Shown here piece after piece: positions 35,554 through 44,333 of a stretch of 64,000 nt of DNA; the stretch's first letter is position 1, and every line of letters starts with the position of its first letter. A model generated the notes under the pieces. That model was not told the origin of the DNA and ran no database searches. It was given only the letters and a program-made list of their open reading frames with translations. This DNA is from an uncultured Acidovorax sp. (GTDB taxonomy: Bacteria; Pseudomonadota; Gammaproteobacteria; Burkholderiales; Burkholderiaceae_C), in contig CAJYHL010000061.1 of assembly GCA_913774625.1 (NCBI GenBank), positions 1 through 64,000 on the forward strand. Reading direction: 5' to 3'. Both the position numbers and the translations under genes were made by a program.

Positions 35554-36024
35554 ATGGAACGCTTCACCATTTCGCTGGACGACGAACTCGCGCACGCCTT
35601 CGACCACCTGATCGCCGAACGCGGCTACGGCAACCGCTCCGAGGCCGTGCGCGACGTGCTGCGCGCGCACCTGGCCCGCCTGCAGGAAGGCCGCGACGCC
35701 GAAGGCCCCTGCGTGGCCAATCTCTCCTATGTCTACAACCACCACGAGCGCGACCTGTCCGACCGGCTCGCGAGGCTGCAGCACGACCACCATGCGATGA
35801 CGCTGGCGACCACGCATGTGCATCTGGACCATTACCAGTGCATAGAAACCGTGCTGCTCAAGGGCCCGGCCAGCGAGGTGCGCCGCTTCGCCGACCGGCT
35901 GATGGCCGAGCGCGGCGTGCACCACGGCCAGCTCAACGTGGTGATGGTGGGGGCGCTGGCACCGACGCCTGAGCATGCGGCCCATGCCCACGGGCACGAC
36001 CACGGTCACCGCCACCTAGGCTGA
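35554..36024 (+). CDS. nikR: Nickel-responsive regulator NikR
   Basis: NikR (156 residues from the ATG at 35554, as MERFTISLDD is the normal ribbon-helix-helix start) represses nickel uptake genes when Ni(II) is bound. The high-affinity nickel ligands match E. coli NikR with a one-residue shift: His77, His88, His90 and Cys96 (HVHLDHYQC). The C-terminus is a His-rich tail (HAAHAHGHDHGHRH), possibly extra metal storage. A NikR-type operator lies 67 bp downstream, ahead of the TonB receptor gene. Confidence 0.94.
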   Translation: MERFTISLDDELAHAFDHLIAERGYGNRSEAVRDVLRAHLARLQEGRDAEGPCVANLSYVYNHHERDLSDRLARLQHDHHAMTLATTHVHLDHYQCIETVLLKGPASEVRRFADRLMAERGVHHGQLNVVMVGALAPTPEHAAHAHGHDHGHRHLG

Positions 36025-36090
36025 CAAGGGCTGAAAAGGCAGGCGAGGGCGGGCCTACGCCATGTGGCGTACGGGCTGCCGTGGCAGTCG

Positions 36091-36117
36091 GTATGAGGTT
36101 TGCTTTTTTCTTCATAC
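36091..36117. promoter_or_regulatory. NikR-type operator
   Basis: GTATGA at 36091-36096 and TCATAC at 36112-36117 are perfect matches to the NikR half-sites of E. coli (GTATGA-N16-TCATAC), but the spacer is 15 rather than 16. It lies 15 bp before the TonB receptor start and just after nikR, so repression of the receptor by nickel-bound NikR is strongly suggested. Confidence 0.82.
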
Positions 36118-36132
36118 AAAAGGCAAACATTC

Positions 36133-38214
36133 ATGCATTTCTCTCCTGATTCCCTCCATCCCTCGGCCACGGCGCTCCGCAGGCCATCGCTCTCTGCACT
36201 GTCGCGGGCCGTCTTCACCATGTTGGTGCTTCATGCGGCCCAGGCCGCGGCGCAAACCGTCCATGCCCAGGCCGCCGATCCCTCCCTGGCCGCCATGGAG
36301 GTCAAGGGCCAGGCCGCGCGCGGCGCCGACGCGGCCTATTCCACGACTCGCTTCGACACGCAGGACATCCAGGCCCAGCACATCAGCCAGCCCGAGGCGC
36401 TGTTCCGGCAGGTGCCTGGCATGAACGTGCAGGACTACCAGCTCTCCGGCGTGGGCAACGCCATCGTCATGCGCGGCTTCGGTGCCGGCGGCCATGGCGG
36501 CGACGTGGGCGTGGTGCTGGACGGCATACCGCTCAACGAGGCCATGTCGCATGCCGACGGCTATGTGGATTTCAACGTCATCGTGCCGCTGGAGATCGAC
36601 CGGCTCACCGTCTACAAGGGGCCGGTGTCGGCGCTCTACGGCAATTTCAACCGCGCCGGCCTGATCGCGGTGCAGACGCGCAAGGGCGGCGAATACAAGG
36701 ACCTTGATGTCAGCGCCGCGTCGCACGGCACGCTGGATGCGCAGGGCGCGCTGGGCCTGAAGCTGGGCGAGGGCGAAGCGCTGAACCTGGCGGCCCAGCA
36801 TGCGCGCACCGACGGCTTCCGCGCCCAGTCCCAGGCCGAGCGCAGCACTCTGGCCGCCCGCTGGAGCCGCCGCATTACGCCCGCGCTGGAGGTGGCGCTC
36901 TCGGGCCGCCTGCACCAGGCGGACGGCGATTCGCCCAGCTACCTGACGGCCGCCCAGTTCGCCGCCGACCCCTACGGCCGCGACCCGCGCGCCATGGACG
37001 ACGGCGCGAAGAAGCACTTCGGCACCCTGCGCGCCGACGTTCAGTACCAGCTTGCGCCCGACCTGAAATGGCTGGGCTTCGCCTACGCCACCCGGCAGGA
37101 CTTCACCCGCTGGTTCAGCCGCCCGGTGAGCGCCGCCGCCTGGCGCCAGCGCGAGGAGTCCTACGACCGCGCCGTCGAAGGCGCCGGCACCAGCCTGAAC
37201 GGCCGCAGCGCGCTGGCCGGGGCGCCGCTGAACTGGGTCGCGGGCCTGGAGGCTTTCCGCGAATCGACCGACTACCTCTTCTACGACGGCCTGGCCGACC
37301 GCGTCCGTACCGGCCCGGCGGGCTACGACCGCAATGCGCGGCTGAACAGCGTTTCGGCCTTCGCCGAGCTGGATGCGCCCCTGCACCCGCTGCTGCAGCC
37401 CTCGGCCGGCCTGCGCTGGGACCGCTTCACTGGCGCCTGCCGCCCCAACGGCCCCGAGACGGGCACCGACCCCTGCGGCCCGATGGCGCGCACCGCGCAT
37501 GCCAGCCCCAAGCTGGGGTTGCGCTCCCGGGTCCTGCCCGGCCTGCTGCTGCGCGCCAGCTGGTCCGAAGGCTTCGCACTGGCCAGCAACTTCGCCAAGT
37601 ACGCGCTGGGCGCGGCACAGCTCGATCCCAACCTGTTCCGCCAGACCGAGCTGGGCGCGCAGATCAAGCCCATGCCCGGCCTGGTGCTGGACGTGGCGGC
37701 CTACCGGCTGCTGTCTTCCGACGAGATCCGCACCGTGGCCCCCGGCATCTACGAGAACTACGGCGCCACCCGCCGCAGGGGCGTGGAGGCCAGCGCGCTC
37801 TGGTCGGTGCATAGGGATGTGGACCTGAGCCTGGCCTGGGGCAGCGCCCAGTCGCGCGTCACGCAGAACGGCAGCGCGGCCCTGGTCGGCCGGCAGGTGG
37901 CGGGCGTGCCGCGCTACACGGCCACGCTGGGCGCCGCCTGGCGGCCGGTGGCGGGCTGGGAGGGCACGGCCACCTGGCGCCGCGTGGGCCGCTACGCGGT
38001 CAATGCCGACAACAGCCTGTTCTATGGTGGCTATGCCACCTGGGACCTGGGCCTGAACTACGCGCCGCCGGCCTCGCGCTACCGCTTCTACGCCACCGTG
38101 GCCAATCTCTCGGACAAGGCCTATGCCACCTCGGCTGCCGTCATCGCCGGCCAAGCCCTGTACGCGCCCGGCGCGCCGCGCACCCTCAAGGTGGGCGTGC
38201 AAGGGCAGTTCTGA
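36133..38214 (+). CDS. TonB-dependent receptor, probable nickel uptake
   Basis: A 693-residue outer-membrane receptor with a signal peptide (about residues 1-40, ending AQAAAQ), a plug (RFDTQDIQAQHISQPEALFR to NRAGLIAVQTRKGG) and a 22-strand barrel ending GVQGQF. The start is the ATG at 36133; the longer frame would overlap the operator. The NikR box directly upstream and the DUF4198 gene directly downstream indicate nickel (or nickel-chelate) transport, comparable in logic to Helicobacter FrpB4 (family knowledge). The substrate is inferred, not visible in the sequence. Confidence 0.87.
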   Translation: MHFSPDSLHPSATALRRPSLSALSRAVFTMLVLHAAQAAAQTVHAQAADPSLAAMEVKGQAARGADAAYSTTRFDTQDIQAQHISQPEALFRQVPGMNVQDYQLSGVGNAIVMRGFGAGGHGGDVGVVLDGIPLNEAMSHADGYVDFNVIVPLEIDRLTVYKGPVSALYGNFNRAGLIAVQTRKGGEYKDLDVSAASHGTLDAQGALGLKLGEGEALNLAAQHARTDGFRAQSQAERSTLAARWSRRITPALEVALSGRLHQADGDSPSYLTAAQFAADPYGRDPRAMDDGAKKHFGTLRADVQYQLAPDLKWLGFAYATRQDFTRWFSRPVSAAAWRQREESYDRAVEGAGTSLNGRSALAGAPLNWVAGLEAFRESTDYLFYDGLADRVRTGPAGYDRNARLNSVSAFAELDAPLHPLLQPSAGLRWDRFTGACRPNGPETGTDPCGPMARTAHASPKLGLRSRVLPGLLLRASWSEGFALASNFAKYALGAAQLDPNLFRQTELGAQIKPMPGLVLDVAAYRLLSSDEIRTVAPGIYENYGATRRRGVEASALWSVHRDVDLSLAWGSAQSRVTQNGSAALVGRQVAGVPRYTATLGAAWRPVAGWEGTATWRRVGRYAVNADNSLFYGGYATWDLGLNYAPPASRYRFYATVANLSDKAYATSAAVIAGQALYAPGAPRTLKVGVQGQF

Positions 38215-38957
38215 TGTCGCCTTTCCCTACCCATCGCCAACGCATGAAATCCCCCCGCCTTTCCGCCCGCTGGGGCGCCGCCGTCCTGGCTGCCCTGATG
38301 TCCGCCCCCGCCACCTGGGCCCACAACGTCTGGCTGGAGCCCGACGCCGCCGGCGGCTACCTGGTGCAGTTCGGCGGCCATGCCGGCCAGCGCGAGGCTT
38401 TCGACGCCGCCAAGCTCAAGAGCGTGCAGGCCTTCGACCGTCGCGGCCGGCCCATCGCGGTGGCCGCCACGCCCGTGGCCGGCGGCGTGCGCGTGCAGCC
38501 CGCCAGCCAGGCGGCCCTGCTGGCCGCGCATTTCGACAACGGCTTTTTCAGCCGGGTGGGCGATGGGCCGATGGTGAACAAGCCCATGAACGAGAACCCG
38601 GGCGCGACCAGCGGTGTGCATGCCATCAAGTACCACAAGAGCATCATCCAGTGGGGCGTGGTCGCCAAGAAGCCGCTGGGCCAGCCCTTCGAGATCGTGC
38701 CGCTGGCGCACGAGACCCCGCACGCCGGCGAGCCGCTGCGCGTGCAGCTGTTGCTGGACGGCCAGCCCGCCGCCGGCATCCGGCTGAGCCTGGGCGAGCA
38801 GGGCGCGCCCGTCACCACGGCAGCTGACGGCACGGCGACGGTGACTCCGGTGGCCGGCCCCAACCAGCTGCTGGCCATCCGCCGCGCGCCGGTCACGGGC
38901 GATGCGCGCACCACGTCTCTGAGCTACGAATACCTGCTGGCCTTTCCGGCCCATTGA
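38214..38957 (+). CDS. DUF4198 periplasmic protein (NikK-like)
   Basis: A 247-residue exported protein of the DUF4198 family, members of which accompany nickel and cobalt transporters. It has a signal peptide (KSPRLSARWGAAVLAALMSA... to ATWA) followed by HNVWLEPDAAGGYLVQFGGH; a His directly after the cleavage site and the GH motif are typical of metal-binding DUF4198 proteins. The ATG at 38214 overlaps the receptor stop; an inner ATG at 38244 gives a cleaner signal peptide. It may accept nickel from the receptor and hand it to an inner-membrane transporter encoded elsewhere. Confidence 0.82.
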   Translation: MSPFPTHRQRMKSPRLSARWGAAVLAALMSAPATWAHNVWLEPDAAGGYLVQFGGHAGQREAFDAAKLKSVQAFDRRGRPIAVAATPVAGGVRVQPASQAALLAAHFDNGFFSRVGDGPMVNKPMNENPGATSGVHAIKYHKSIIQWGVVAKKPLGQPFEIVPLAHETPHAGEPLRVQLLLDGQPAAGIRLSLGEQGAPVTTAADGTATVTPVAGPNQLLAIRRAPVTGDARTTSLSYEYLLAFPAH

Positions 38958-38989
38958 CCGGATCGCGCAGGCCCTCTGAGCAGCAGGCG

Positions 38990-39784
38990 TCAGCCAGCCA
39001 AGCCGGGCGGCACGCGGTAGTGGTAGCCGTACAGGTCGGCGAAGCCCAGGCCGGCATAGAGCCGGCGCGCCGCCGGATTGCCCTCGCGCACCTGCAGATA
39101 GGCCAGGCCCGCGCCACCGTCCTGCGCCCAGCGCAGCAGCGCCCGCACCAGCCGGGTCGCATGGCCCTGGCGGCGGTGGCGCGGTGCGACGACGATGTCG
39201 AACAGGCCCACGGCCTCCTGCTCGCGCACGGCCAGCCCGAAGCCGATGGGCCGGCCCTGCTTGCGGAGCGTGGCGAAGGCCGCCGGCCGGGCGATGGACT
39301 GCACCATGGCGTGATGCAGGGCCTGGTGGTGCGCCGGCACGCAGTTGGCAGCCGCGAAGCCATCGAGCCAGGCGGGGGAGGGTTGCGGGGCCAGTTCCAG
39401 GTCCGCATCCCACGGGTTCTGCCCCGCCGGGGCCGGCGCCAGCGGGCACACCATGACGTGGGACGGGTCGAAGCGGACATAGCCCGCCGCCTGCAGCTGC
39501 AGGTCGGCTTCGGGCGGTGCCAGCGGCGTCAAGCGGAACACCGCCGGCAGGCCGTGCCGTGCATAGAAGGCTTCCGCCGTGGCCTGCACTTCATGGAAAG
39601 GCGCTTGCGCCGCTGCGGCATTGGCCGAATTCGCACGCTTGGTGAAGCCGCCTGCCAAGCGCAGAACCCAGCCGCCGTGGTGCAGCTCCTGCAAGGCAGG
39701 CCAGGCGTGGAAGGCCGAGGTTTCGAGGGCGAGGATGCGGGCCGGCAGGTCTTCGCCGGCCGCCGGGACAGGGCGCTGGTTCAT
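38990..39784 (-). CDS. GNAT-family N-acetyltransferase
   Basis: A 264-residue protein with a C-terminal GNAT domain. The acetyl-CoA site is well kept: LFDIVVAPRHRRQGHATRLV (R-x-x-G-x-G/A type) at about residues 180-199, then YLQVREGNPAARRLYAGLGF. The N-terminal half (ALETSAFHAWPALQELHHGGW onward) matches a family of two-domain acetyltransferases of unknown substrate. It converges with the nickel operon and is divergent from the DUF3348 operon. Confidence 0.85.
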   Translation of the reverse strand: MNQRPVPAAGEDLPARILALETSAFHAWPALQELHHGGWVLRLAGGFTKRANSANAAAAQAPFHEVQATAEAFYARHGLPAVFRLTPLAPPEADLQLQAAGYVRFDPSHVMVCPLAPAPAGQNPWDADLELAPQPSPAWLDGFAAANCVPAHHQALHHAMVQSIARPAAFATLRKQGRPIGFGLAVREQEAVGLFDIVVAPRHRRQGHATRLVRALLRWAQDGGAGLAYLQVREGNPAARRLYAGLGFADLYGYHYRVPPGLAG

Positions 39785-39914
39785 GGTGGGTACGGGACGG
39801 GCTGCGGCCCATTGGACCATGCCGGCGGGTGGCCCGCCTCCCGTGCCGCAGCGCCGGCCGGGCCGGGCCGATGGCCGTCCGTGTAGACTGCGCGGTTTTT
39901 TGCAACCGGCATCC

Positions 39915-40658
39915 ATGGCGCAGCGACCCGATCGCACCCCCCTGACCGGTTCCACGCTCGTCCGCCTCCTGGCGGGGCTCATCGACCCGCAACAGCGGGT
40001 GCGCGATTCGCGGATGTCCTTCGCCGACGCCTTGAACCAATGGACGGGCTGGACCGAATCCCTGGCCCTGTCCCAGGCGCTCGAACGCCCGCTGCCGGCG
40101 GGCCCGGCTGCGCCGTCGGCCGACCGGGCTGCACGGGCCGATCGCCATGCCGCCGAGTCGGCCGAATGCCGGCGCGTGCGGGCGCTGCTGGCCCAGTCCA
40201 TCGCGCGCGAGGTGTCGGACGCCGGCCGCGGCCCGCTGGACGAAGGCATGGGCTTCACGCCCTTCCGCCAGTGCCATCAGGCGCGCCAGCAGGCGATGGA
40301 AGTCTCCATCGGCCCCTTGCGCGAACGCGTGCGCGCCGCGCTGGCCGAGCACCAGGGCGAGATGGCCCGGCTGGCCGCGCTGGACGCGGTGATGGCCGAG
40401 GTGCTGGCCGCGCAGGAACGGCGGCTGCTGGCCACCGTGCCCGCGCTGCTGGCCCGGCATTTCGAGCGGCTCTGCGGCAGTGGCGCCGAGGCCGAGGCTT
40501 GCGGCGATGCGCAGAGCCTGGACGCGGACGCCCGGCGCGAGCTGTTCCGGCTCGACCAGCAGGCCGTGCTGCTGGCCGAACTGGAGCTGCGCCTGCAACC
40601 CGTGCTGGGGCTGCTGGCCGCCCTGCAACCCCCATCCTCCCCAGAAGGTGGACCATGA
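39915..40658 (+). CDS. DUF3348 protein, first gene of a motor-like operon
   Basis: A 247-residue, mainly helical, soluble-looking protein of the DUF3348 family, which is known only from beta- and some gammaproteobacteria. The N-terminus TGSTLVRLLAGLIDPQQRVRD and the LDEGMGFTPFRQCHQARQQAM segment are family landmarks. There is no signal peptide or membrane segment. It overlaps the DUF802 gene by 4 bp, so it should be made in step with it. A TAGACT -10-like box lies at about 39882-39887. Function unknown; a cytoplasmic partner of the membrane complex is an inference. Confidence 0.82.
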   Translation: MAQRPDRTPLTGSTLVRLLAGLIDPQQRVRDSRMSFADALNQWTGWTESLALSQALERPLPAGPAAPSADRAARADRHAAESAECRRVRALLAQSIAREVSDAGRGPLDEGMGFTPFRQCHQARQQAMEVSIGPLRERVRAALAEHQGEMARLAALDAVMAEVLAAQERRLLATVPALLARHFERLCGSGAEAEACGDAQSLDADARRELFRLDQQAVLLAELELRLQPVLGLLAALQPPSSPEGGP

Positions 40659-43645
40659 AGAACAACGAACGTGTACATCCCTCCCGCGCTGGCTCCGGCT
40701 CCGGCATCGGCTTCGCCGCGGCCTTCTGCGCCGGCCTGATCGTCATCGGCTGGGTGGCCGCCGGCTACGGCGTGACCCACCCGCTGGCGCTGGGCATCAC
40801 GCTGCTGATCGCGGCCTTCTATGTGCTGGGCGCGCGCGAGCTGCACGGCTACCGCCAGGCCTCGGGCGCGCTGGCCGCGGCCCTGCAGGTGCCGCCCGCC
40901 GAGGGCAGTGGCCCCGAGGCGCTGGACGGCTGGCTGGCCCCGCTGCCCGCCGCCCTGCGCACCGCCGTGCGCCAGCGCATCGACGGCTTGCGCGCCGGCC
41001 TGCCCGCGCCCGTGATGGCGCCGTATCTCACCGGCCTGCTGGTGCTGCTGGGCATGGTGGGCACCTTCCTGGGCATGGTCGTCACCCTGCAGGGCACGGG
41101 CGCCGCGCTGGCGGGCGCCGACGGGCTGGCCGCCATCCGCGATGCGCTGTCGGCACCCGTGCGCGGCCTGGGCCTGGCCTTCGGCACCTCGGTGGCCGGC
41201 GTGGCCGCTTCGGCCATGCTGGGCCTGATGGGCGCGCTGGCGCGGCGCGAGCGCCTGGCCGCAGCCCAGCAGCTGGATACACTGCTGCCCGCCGCGCTGC
41301 GCCCTTTCACGCCCCAGCACCAGCGCGACGCCGCCTGGCGCCTGCAGGAGCAGCAGGCCGGCCTGCTGCCCGCGCTGGTGGACCGCATCGCCGATGCCAT
41401 GGCCGCCATGGAGCGCAGCCAGGCCGCGACGGCCGAGCGCCTGCAGGCCGATCAGGCGCGCTTCTACCGCGAGACCGAGGCCGCCTACACGGGTCTCGCC
41501 GCTGCCGTGGAGCGCACGCTGTCGGCCAGCACAGCCGAAAGCGCACGCCTGGCCGGTGCCGCGCTGCAGCCTGCCATCGAAGCCGCGCTGGCCGGCCTGG
41601 GCCGCGAAAGCGCCGCCCTGCAGGCCGCACTGGCAAGCCAGGTGCGCAGCCAGCTGGACGGCATGGCCGGCCAGTTCGGCACTGCCACCGCCGCCATCAC
41701 CACCCAATGGACCGAAGCCCTGGCCGAACACCAGCGCACCGCCGAGGCCACCGCCCAGGCGCTGAACCGCACGCTGGACGGCTTCGCCGAGCGCTTCGAG
41801 CAGCGCAGCGCCACCCTGGCCGACAGCCTGGGTGAGCGGCTGGCGCGCCAGTCCGAAGCGCTGGCCGCACGCTGGGACGAAGCCCTGGCCCGCCAGGCCG
41901 GCCACAGCGCCCAGCTGGCCGAACGCCACGAAGCCGCCCTGGATGCCGCCGCCCGCGAGTGGGCCCGCCATGCCGAGGCCCTGCATGCCACCGTCGAGGG
42001 CAGCCACGCCCGCCTGCAGGCCGACGCCGCCGCGCAGGACGCCGCCCGCCAGGCTGCCTGGAATGACGCGCTGCAGACCCTGGCCGCATCGCTGCACAAG
42101 GAATGGCAGACGGCCCAGGCCGGCGCCACCGCCCAATGGAATGCCCTGGGCGAAACGCTCTCTGCCACCGCCGAAGGGATCAGCCAGCGCAGTGCCGAAC
42201 AGGCCGCGCAGCTGCTGGCGCAGATCGACCAGCGCGCCGCGCAGGACGAAGCCCGGCAGACGGCCTGGACGCAATCGCTGCAGGCCGTGGCCGAAACCCT
42301 GCGCGCCGAATGGCAGGCCGCCCAGGCCCAGTCCACGGGCCAGTGGCAGCAACTGGGCGAGGTGCTGGCCGCCACGGCCGACGGCATCGGCCAGCGCAGT
42401 GCCGAGCAGGCCACGCAGCTGCTGGCGCAGATCGACCGGCGCGCCGCGCAGGACGAAGCCCGCCAGGCGGCCTGGACGCAGTCGCTGCAGGCCGTGGCCG
42501 AAACGCTGCGCGCCGAATGGCAGGCCGCCCAGGCCCAGTCCACGGGCCAGTGGCAGCAGCTGGGCGAGGTGCTGGCCGCCACGGCCGACGGCATCGGCCA
42601 GCGCAGCGCCGAGCAGGCCACGCAGCTGCTGGCGCAGATCGACCGGCGCGCTGCGCAGGACGAGGCCCGGCAGAACGCCTGGACGCAGTCGCTGGAAGCC
42701 GTCGCGCAGACGCTGCGCGCCGAATGGCAGGCCGCGCAGGTCCAGTCCACCGCCCAGTGGCAGCAGCTGGGCCAGGAACTGGCCCGCACGGCCGAGGCCG
42801 TGACCGCCCGCGCGGCCGAGCAGGCAATGCAGTCGCTGGCGCAGATCGACCAGCGCGCCGCGCAGGACGAAGCCCGCCAGGCCGCCTGGGCGAAGTCGCT
42901 GGAAGCGCTGTCCGCCACGCTGCAGAGCGGCTGGGAGCAGGCCGGCGCCCGCACGGGCCAGCGCTGGGACGCGGCCAGCGAGGCCCTGGCCCGCAGCGCC
43001 GGCCAGATCACCGAGGCGCTGGACGCGCATGCCCGGAACACGCTGGGCGAAATCGGCACCCTGGTGCAGGCCGCGTCCGAGGCGCCCCGCGCGGCGGCCG
43101 AGGTGATCGGCGAGCTGCGCCAGAAGCTCTCGGACAGCATGGCCCGCGACAACGCCATGCTGGAAGAGCGCAGCCGCATCCTGGAGACGCTCTCCACGCT
43201 GCTGGACGCCGTCAACCACGCATCGGCCCAGCAGCGCGGCGCCATCGACACGCTGGTGGCCGGCACGGCCGAACTCATGGAGCGCGCTGGCGGCCGCTTC
43301 GAGGGCACGGTGCAGGCCCAGGCCGAGCGCATGGACGCGGTGGCCGCGCAGCTGACCGGCAGCGCGGTGGAGGTCGCCAGCCTGGGCGAGGCCTTCGGCG
43401 CGGCGGTGCAGCACTTCGGCCATGCCAACGAGCAACTGGTGGCGCAGCTGCAGCGCATCGAGTCGGCGCTTGCCAAATCGCTGGCGCGCAGCGACGAGCA
43501 GCTGGACTACTACGTCGCCCAGGCGCGCGAGGTGATCGAGCTGAGCGTGGGCGCCCAGAAACAGGTGGTGGACGGGCTGCAGCAGGTGGCAGCCGCACAG
43601 GCCGGCAAGCCGGCCCCGGCTGCTGCCGAGGCGGCGGGAGCCTGA
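40655..43645 (+). CDS. DUF802 protein: MotA/ExbB/ZorA-like membrane stator with long helical tail
   Basis: A 996-residue protein. Residues 18-60 hold two membrane helices, and 125-148 and 171-195 two more with the MotA/TolQ/ExbB pattern: TGLLVLLGMVGTFLGMVVTL and GLGLAFGTSVAGVAASAML. From about 200 to 975 it is an almost uninterrupted Ala/Glu/Gln/Arg-rich helix or coiled coil in the cytoplasm, containing three near-identical 69-residue repeats and two weaker ones (about 440-785). This layout is that of ZorA of the Zorya defence system and of long-tailed MotA relatives. It is followed by a MotB-like gene. DUF802 is the family name; motor function is inferred. Confidence 0.85.
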   Translation: MKNNERVHPSRAGSGSGIGFAAAFCAGLIVIGWVAAGYGVTHPLALGITLLIAAFYVLGARELHGYRQASGALAAALQVPPAEGSGPEALDGWLAPLPAALRTAVRQRIDGLRAGLPAPVMAPYLTGLLVLLGMVGTFLGMVVTLQGTGAALAGADGLAAIRDALSAPVRGLGLAFGTSVAGVAASAMLGLMGALARRERLAAAQQLDTLLPAALRPFTPQHQRDAAWRLQEQQAGLLPALVDRIADAMAAMERSQAATAERLQADQARFYRETEAAYTGLAAAVERTLSASTAESARLAGAALQPAIEAALAGLGRESAALQAALASQVRSQLDGMAGQFGTATAAITTQWTEALAEHQRTAEATAQALNRTLDGFAERFEQRSATLADSLGERLARQSEALAARWDEALARQAGHSAQLAERHEAALDAAAREWARHAEALHATVEGSHARLQADAAAQDAARQAAWNDALQTLAASLHKEWQTAQAGATAQWNALGETLSATAEGISQRSAEQAAQLLAQIDQRAAQDEARQTAWTQSLQAVAETLRAEWQAAQAQSTGQWQQLGEVLAATADGIGQRSAEQATQLLAQIDRRAAQDEARQAAWTQSLQAVAETLRAEWQAAQAQSTGQWQQLGEVLAATADGIGQRSAEQATQLLAQIDRRAAQDEARQNAWTQSLEAVAQTLRAEWQAAQVQSTAQWQQLGQELARTAEAVTARAAEQAMQSLAQIDQRAAQDEARQAAWAKSLEALSATLQSGWEQAGARTGQRWDAASEALARSAGQITEALDAHARNTLGEIGTLVQAASEAPRAAAEVIGELRQKLSDSMARDNAMLEERSRILETLSTLLDAVNHASAQQRGAIDTLVAGTAELMERAGGRFEGTVQAQAERMDAVAAQLTGSAVEVASLGEAFGAAVQHFGHANEQLVAQLQRIESALAKSLARSDEQLDYYVAQAREVIELSVGAQKQVVDGLQQVAAAQAGKPAPAAAEAAGA
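42185..42805 (+). repeat. Three tandem 207-bp in-frame repeats in the DUF802 tail
   Basis: Units begin at 42185, 42392 and 42599, each exactly 207 bp (69 codons) and nearly identical at the DNA level, especially the first two. Each encodes QRSAEQA-QLLAQID-RAAQDEARQ, then TLRAEWQAAQ and WQQLGE. Degenerate units precede (from about 41980) and follow (42806-43012). The length of 69 residues keeps helical register, so copy number could vary without breaking the tail. Confidence 0.9.
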
Positions 43646-43649
43646 CGCC

Positions 43650-44318
43650 ATGCCGGGCCATGAAGAACTGGAAGGCGCGGGCGGCGCGGGGCTGGATGCC
43701 GACGTGCCCGTGTGGGCGGTCTTCGGCGACCTGATGGCCGGCGCGCTGGGCGCGTTCGCGCTGATCCTGGTGGCCGCGCTGGGCATGCAGATGGACCTGA
43801 GCGAACGCCTGAAGACCGAGCAGCGCCAGCGCGAGGCGCAGACCCAGCGCCTGCAGACGCTGGAGCAGGCCCTGGCCGGGCCGCTGGCGGGCGGGCGCGT
43901 CACGCTGGTGGACGGGCGCATCGGCATCAGCGGCAGCGTGCTGTTCGCGCTCAATTCCAACGAGCTGCAGCCCGAGGGGCGGCAGTTGCTCAGCAGCCTG
44001 TCGGGCCCGCTCGCCAGCTACCTGCGCCAGCGCGGCGAGATCCTGATGGTGAGCGGCTTCACCGACGACCAGCCGCTCAGGGACGGCAACCGCTTCGCCG
44101 ACAACTGGGAGCTGTCGGCCCAGCGTGCCCTCACGGTGACGCGCACGCTGATCGAAGCCGGCGTGCCCGCATCCAGCGTGTTCGCCGCGGCCTTCGGCGC
44201 AGAGCAGGCGGTGGCTTCCAACGCCGACGCCGCCGGCCGCGCCCGCAACCGCCGCGTGGAGATGGCGCCCATGCCCCGGCCGGCGCGCAGCGATGCGCAG
44301 GCGCAGACCGCGCGCTGA
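43650..44318 (+). CDS. MotB/ZorB-like OmpA-domain protein
   Basis: A 222-residue protein with a short cytoplasmic N-terminus, one membrane helix (about 22-46) and a periplasmic OmpA/MotB peptidoglycan-binding domain (about 85-210). The helix entrance reads PVWAVFGDLMAGALGAF; Asp27 is in the place of the ion-carrying Asp of MotB and ZorB. The OmpA domain has GFTDDQPLRDGNRFADNWELS and ALTVTRTL, matching the MotB cell-wall binding signature. It starts 4 bp after DUF802 and would form the stator with it. Confidence 0.87.
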   Translation: MPGHEELEGAGGAGLDADVPVWAVFGDLMAGALGAFALILVAALGMQMDLSERLKTEQRQREAQTQRLQTLEQALAGPLAGGRVTLVDGRIGISGSVLFALNSNELQPEGRQLLSSLSGPLASYLRQRGEILMVSGFTDDQPLRDGNRFADNWELSAQRALTVTRTLIEAGVPASSVFAAAFGAEQAVASNADAAGRARNRRVEMAPMPRPARSDAQAQTAR

Positions 44319-44333
44319 ACGCAGGCCGCTGCC

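Noticed and set aside
42185..42805. CRISPR-like direct repeats
   Set aside because: The units are 207 bp, contiguous and in frame inside a coding region; there are no short repeats with unique spacers.
40277..43960. A 1227-residue open frame on the minus strand opposite the DUF802 gene
   Set aside because: It is Gly/Leu/Arg/Gln-rich without domains, mirrors the repeats of the plus-strand gene and has no plausible start signals; the plus-strand protein has clear family features.
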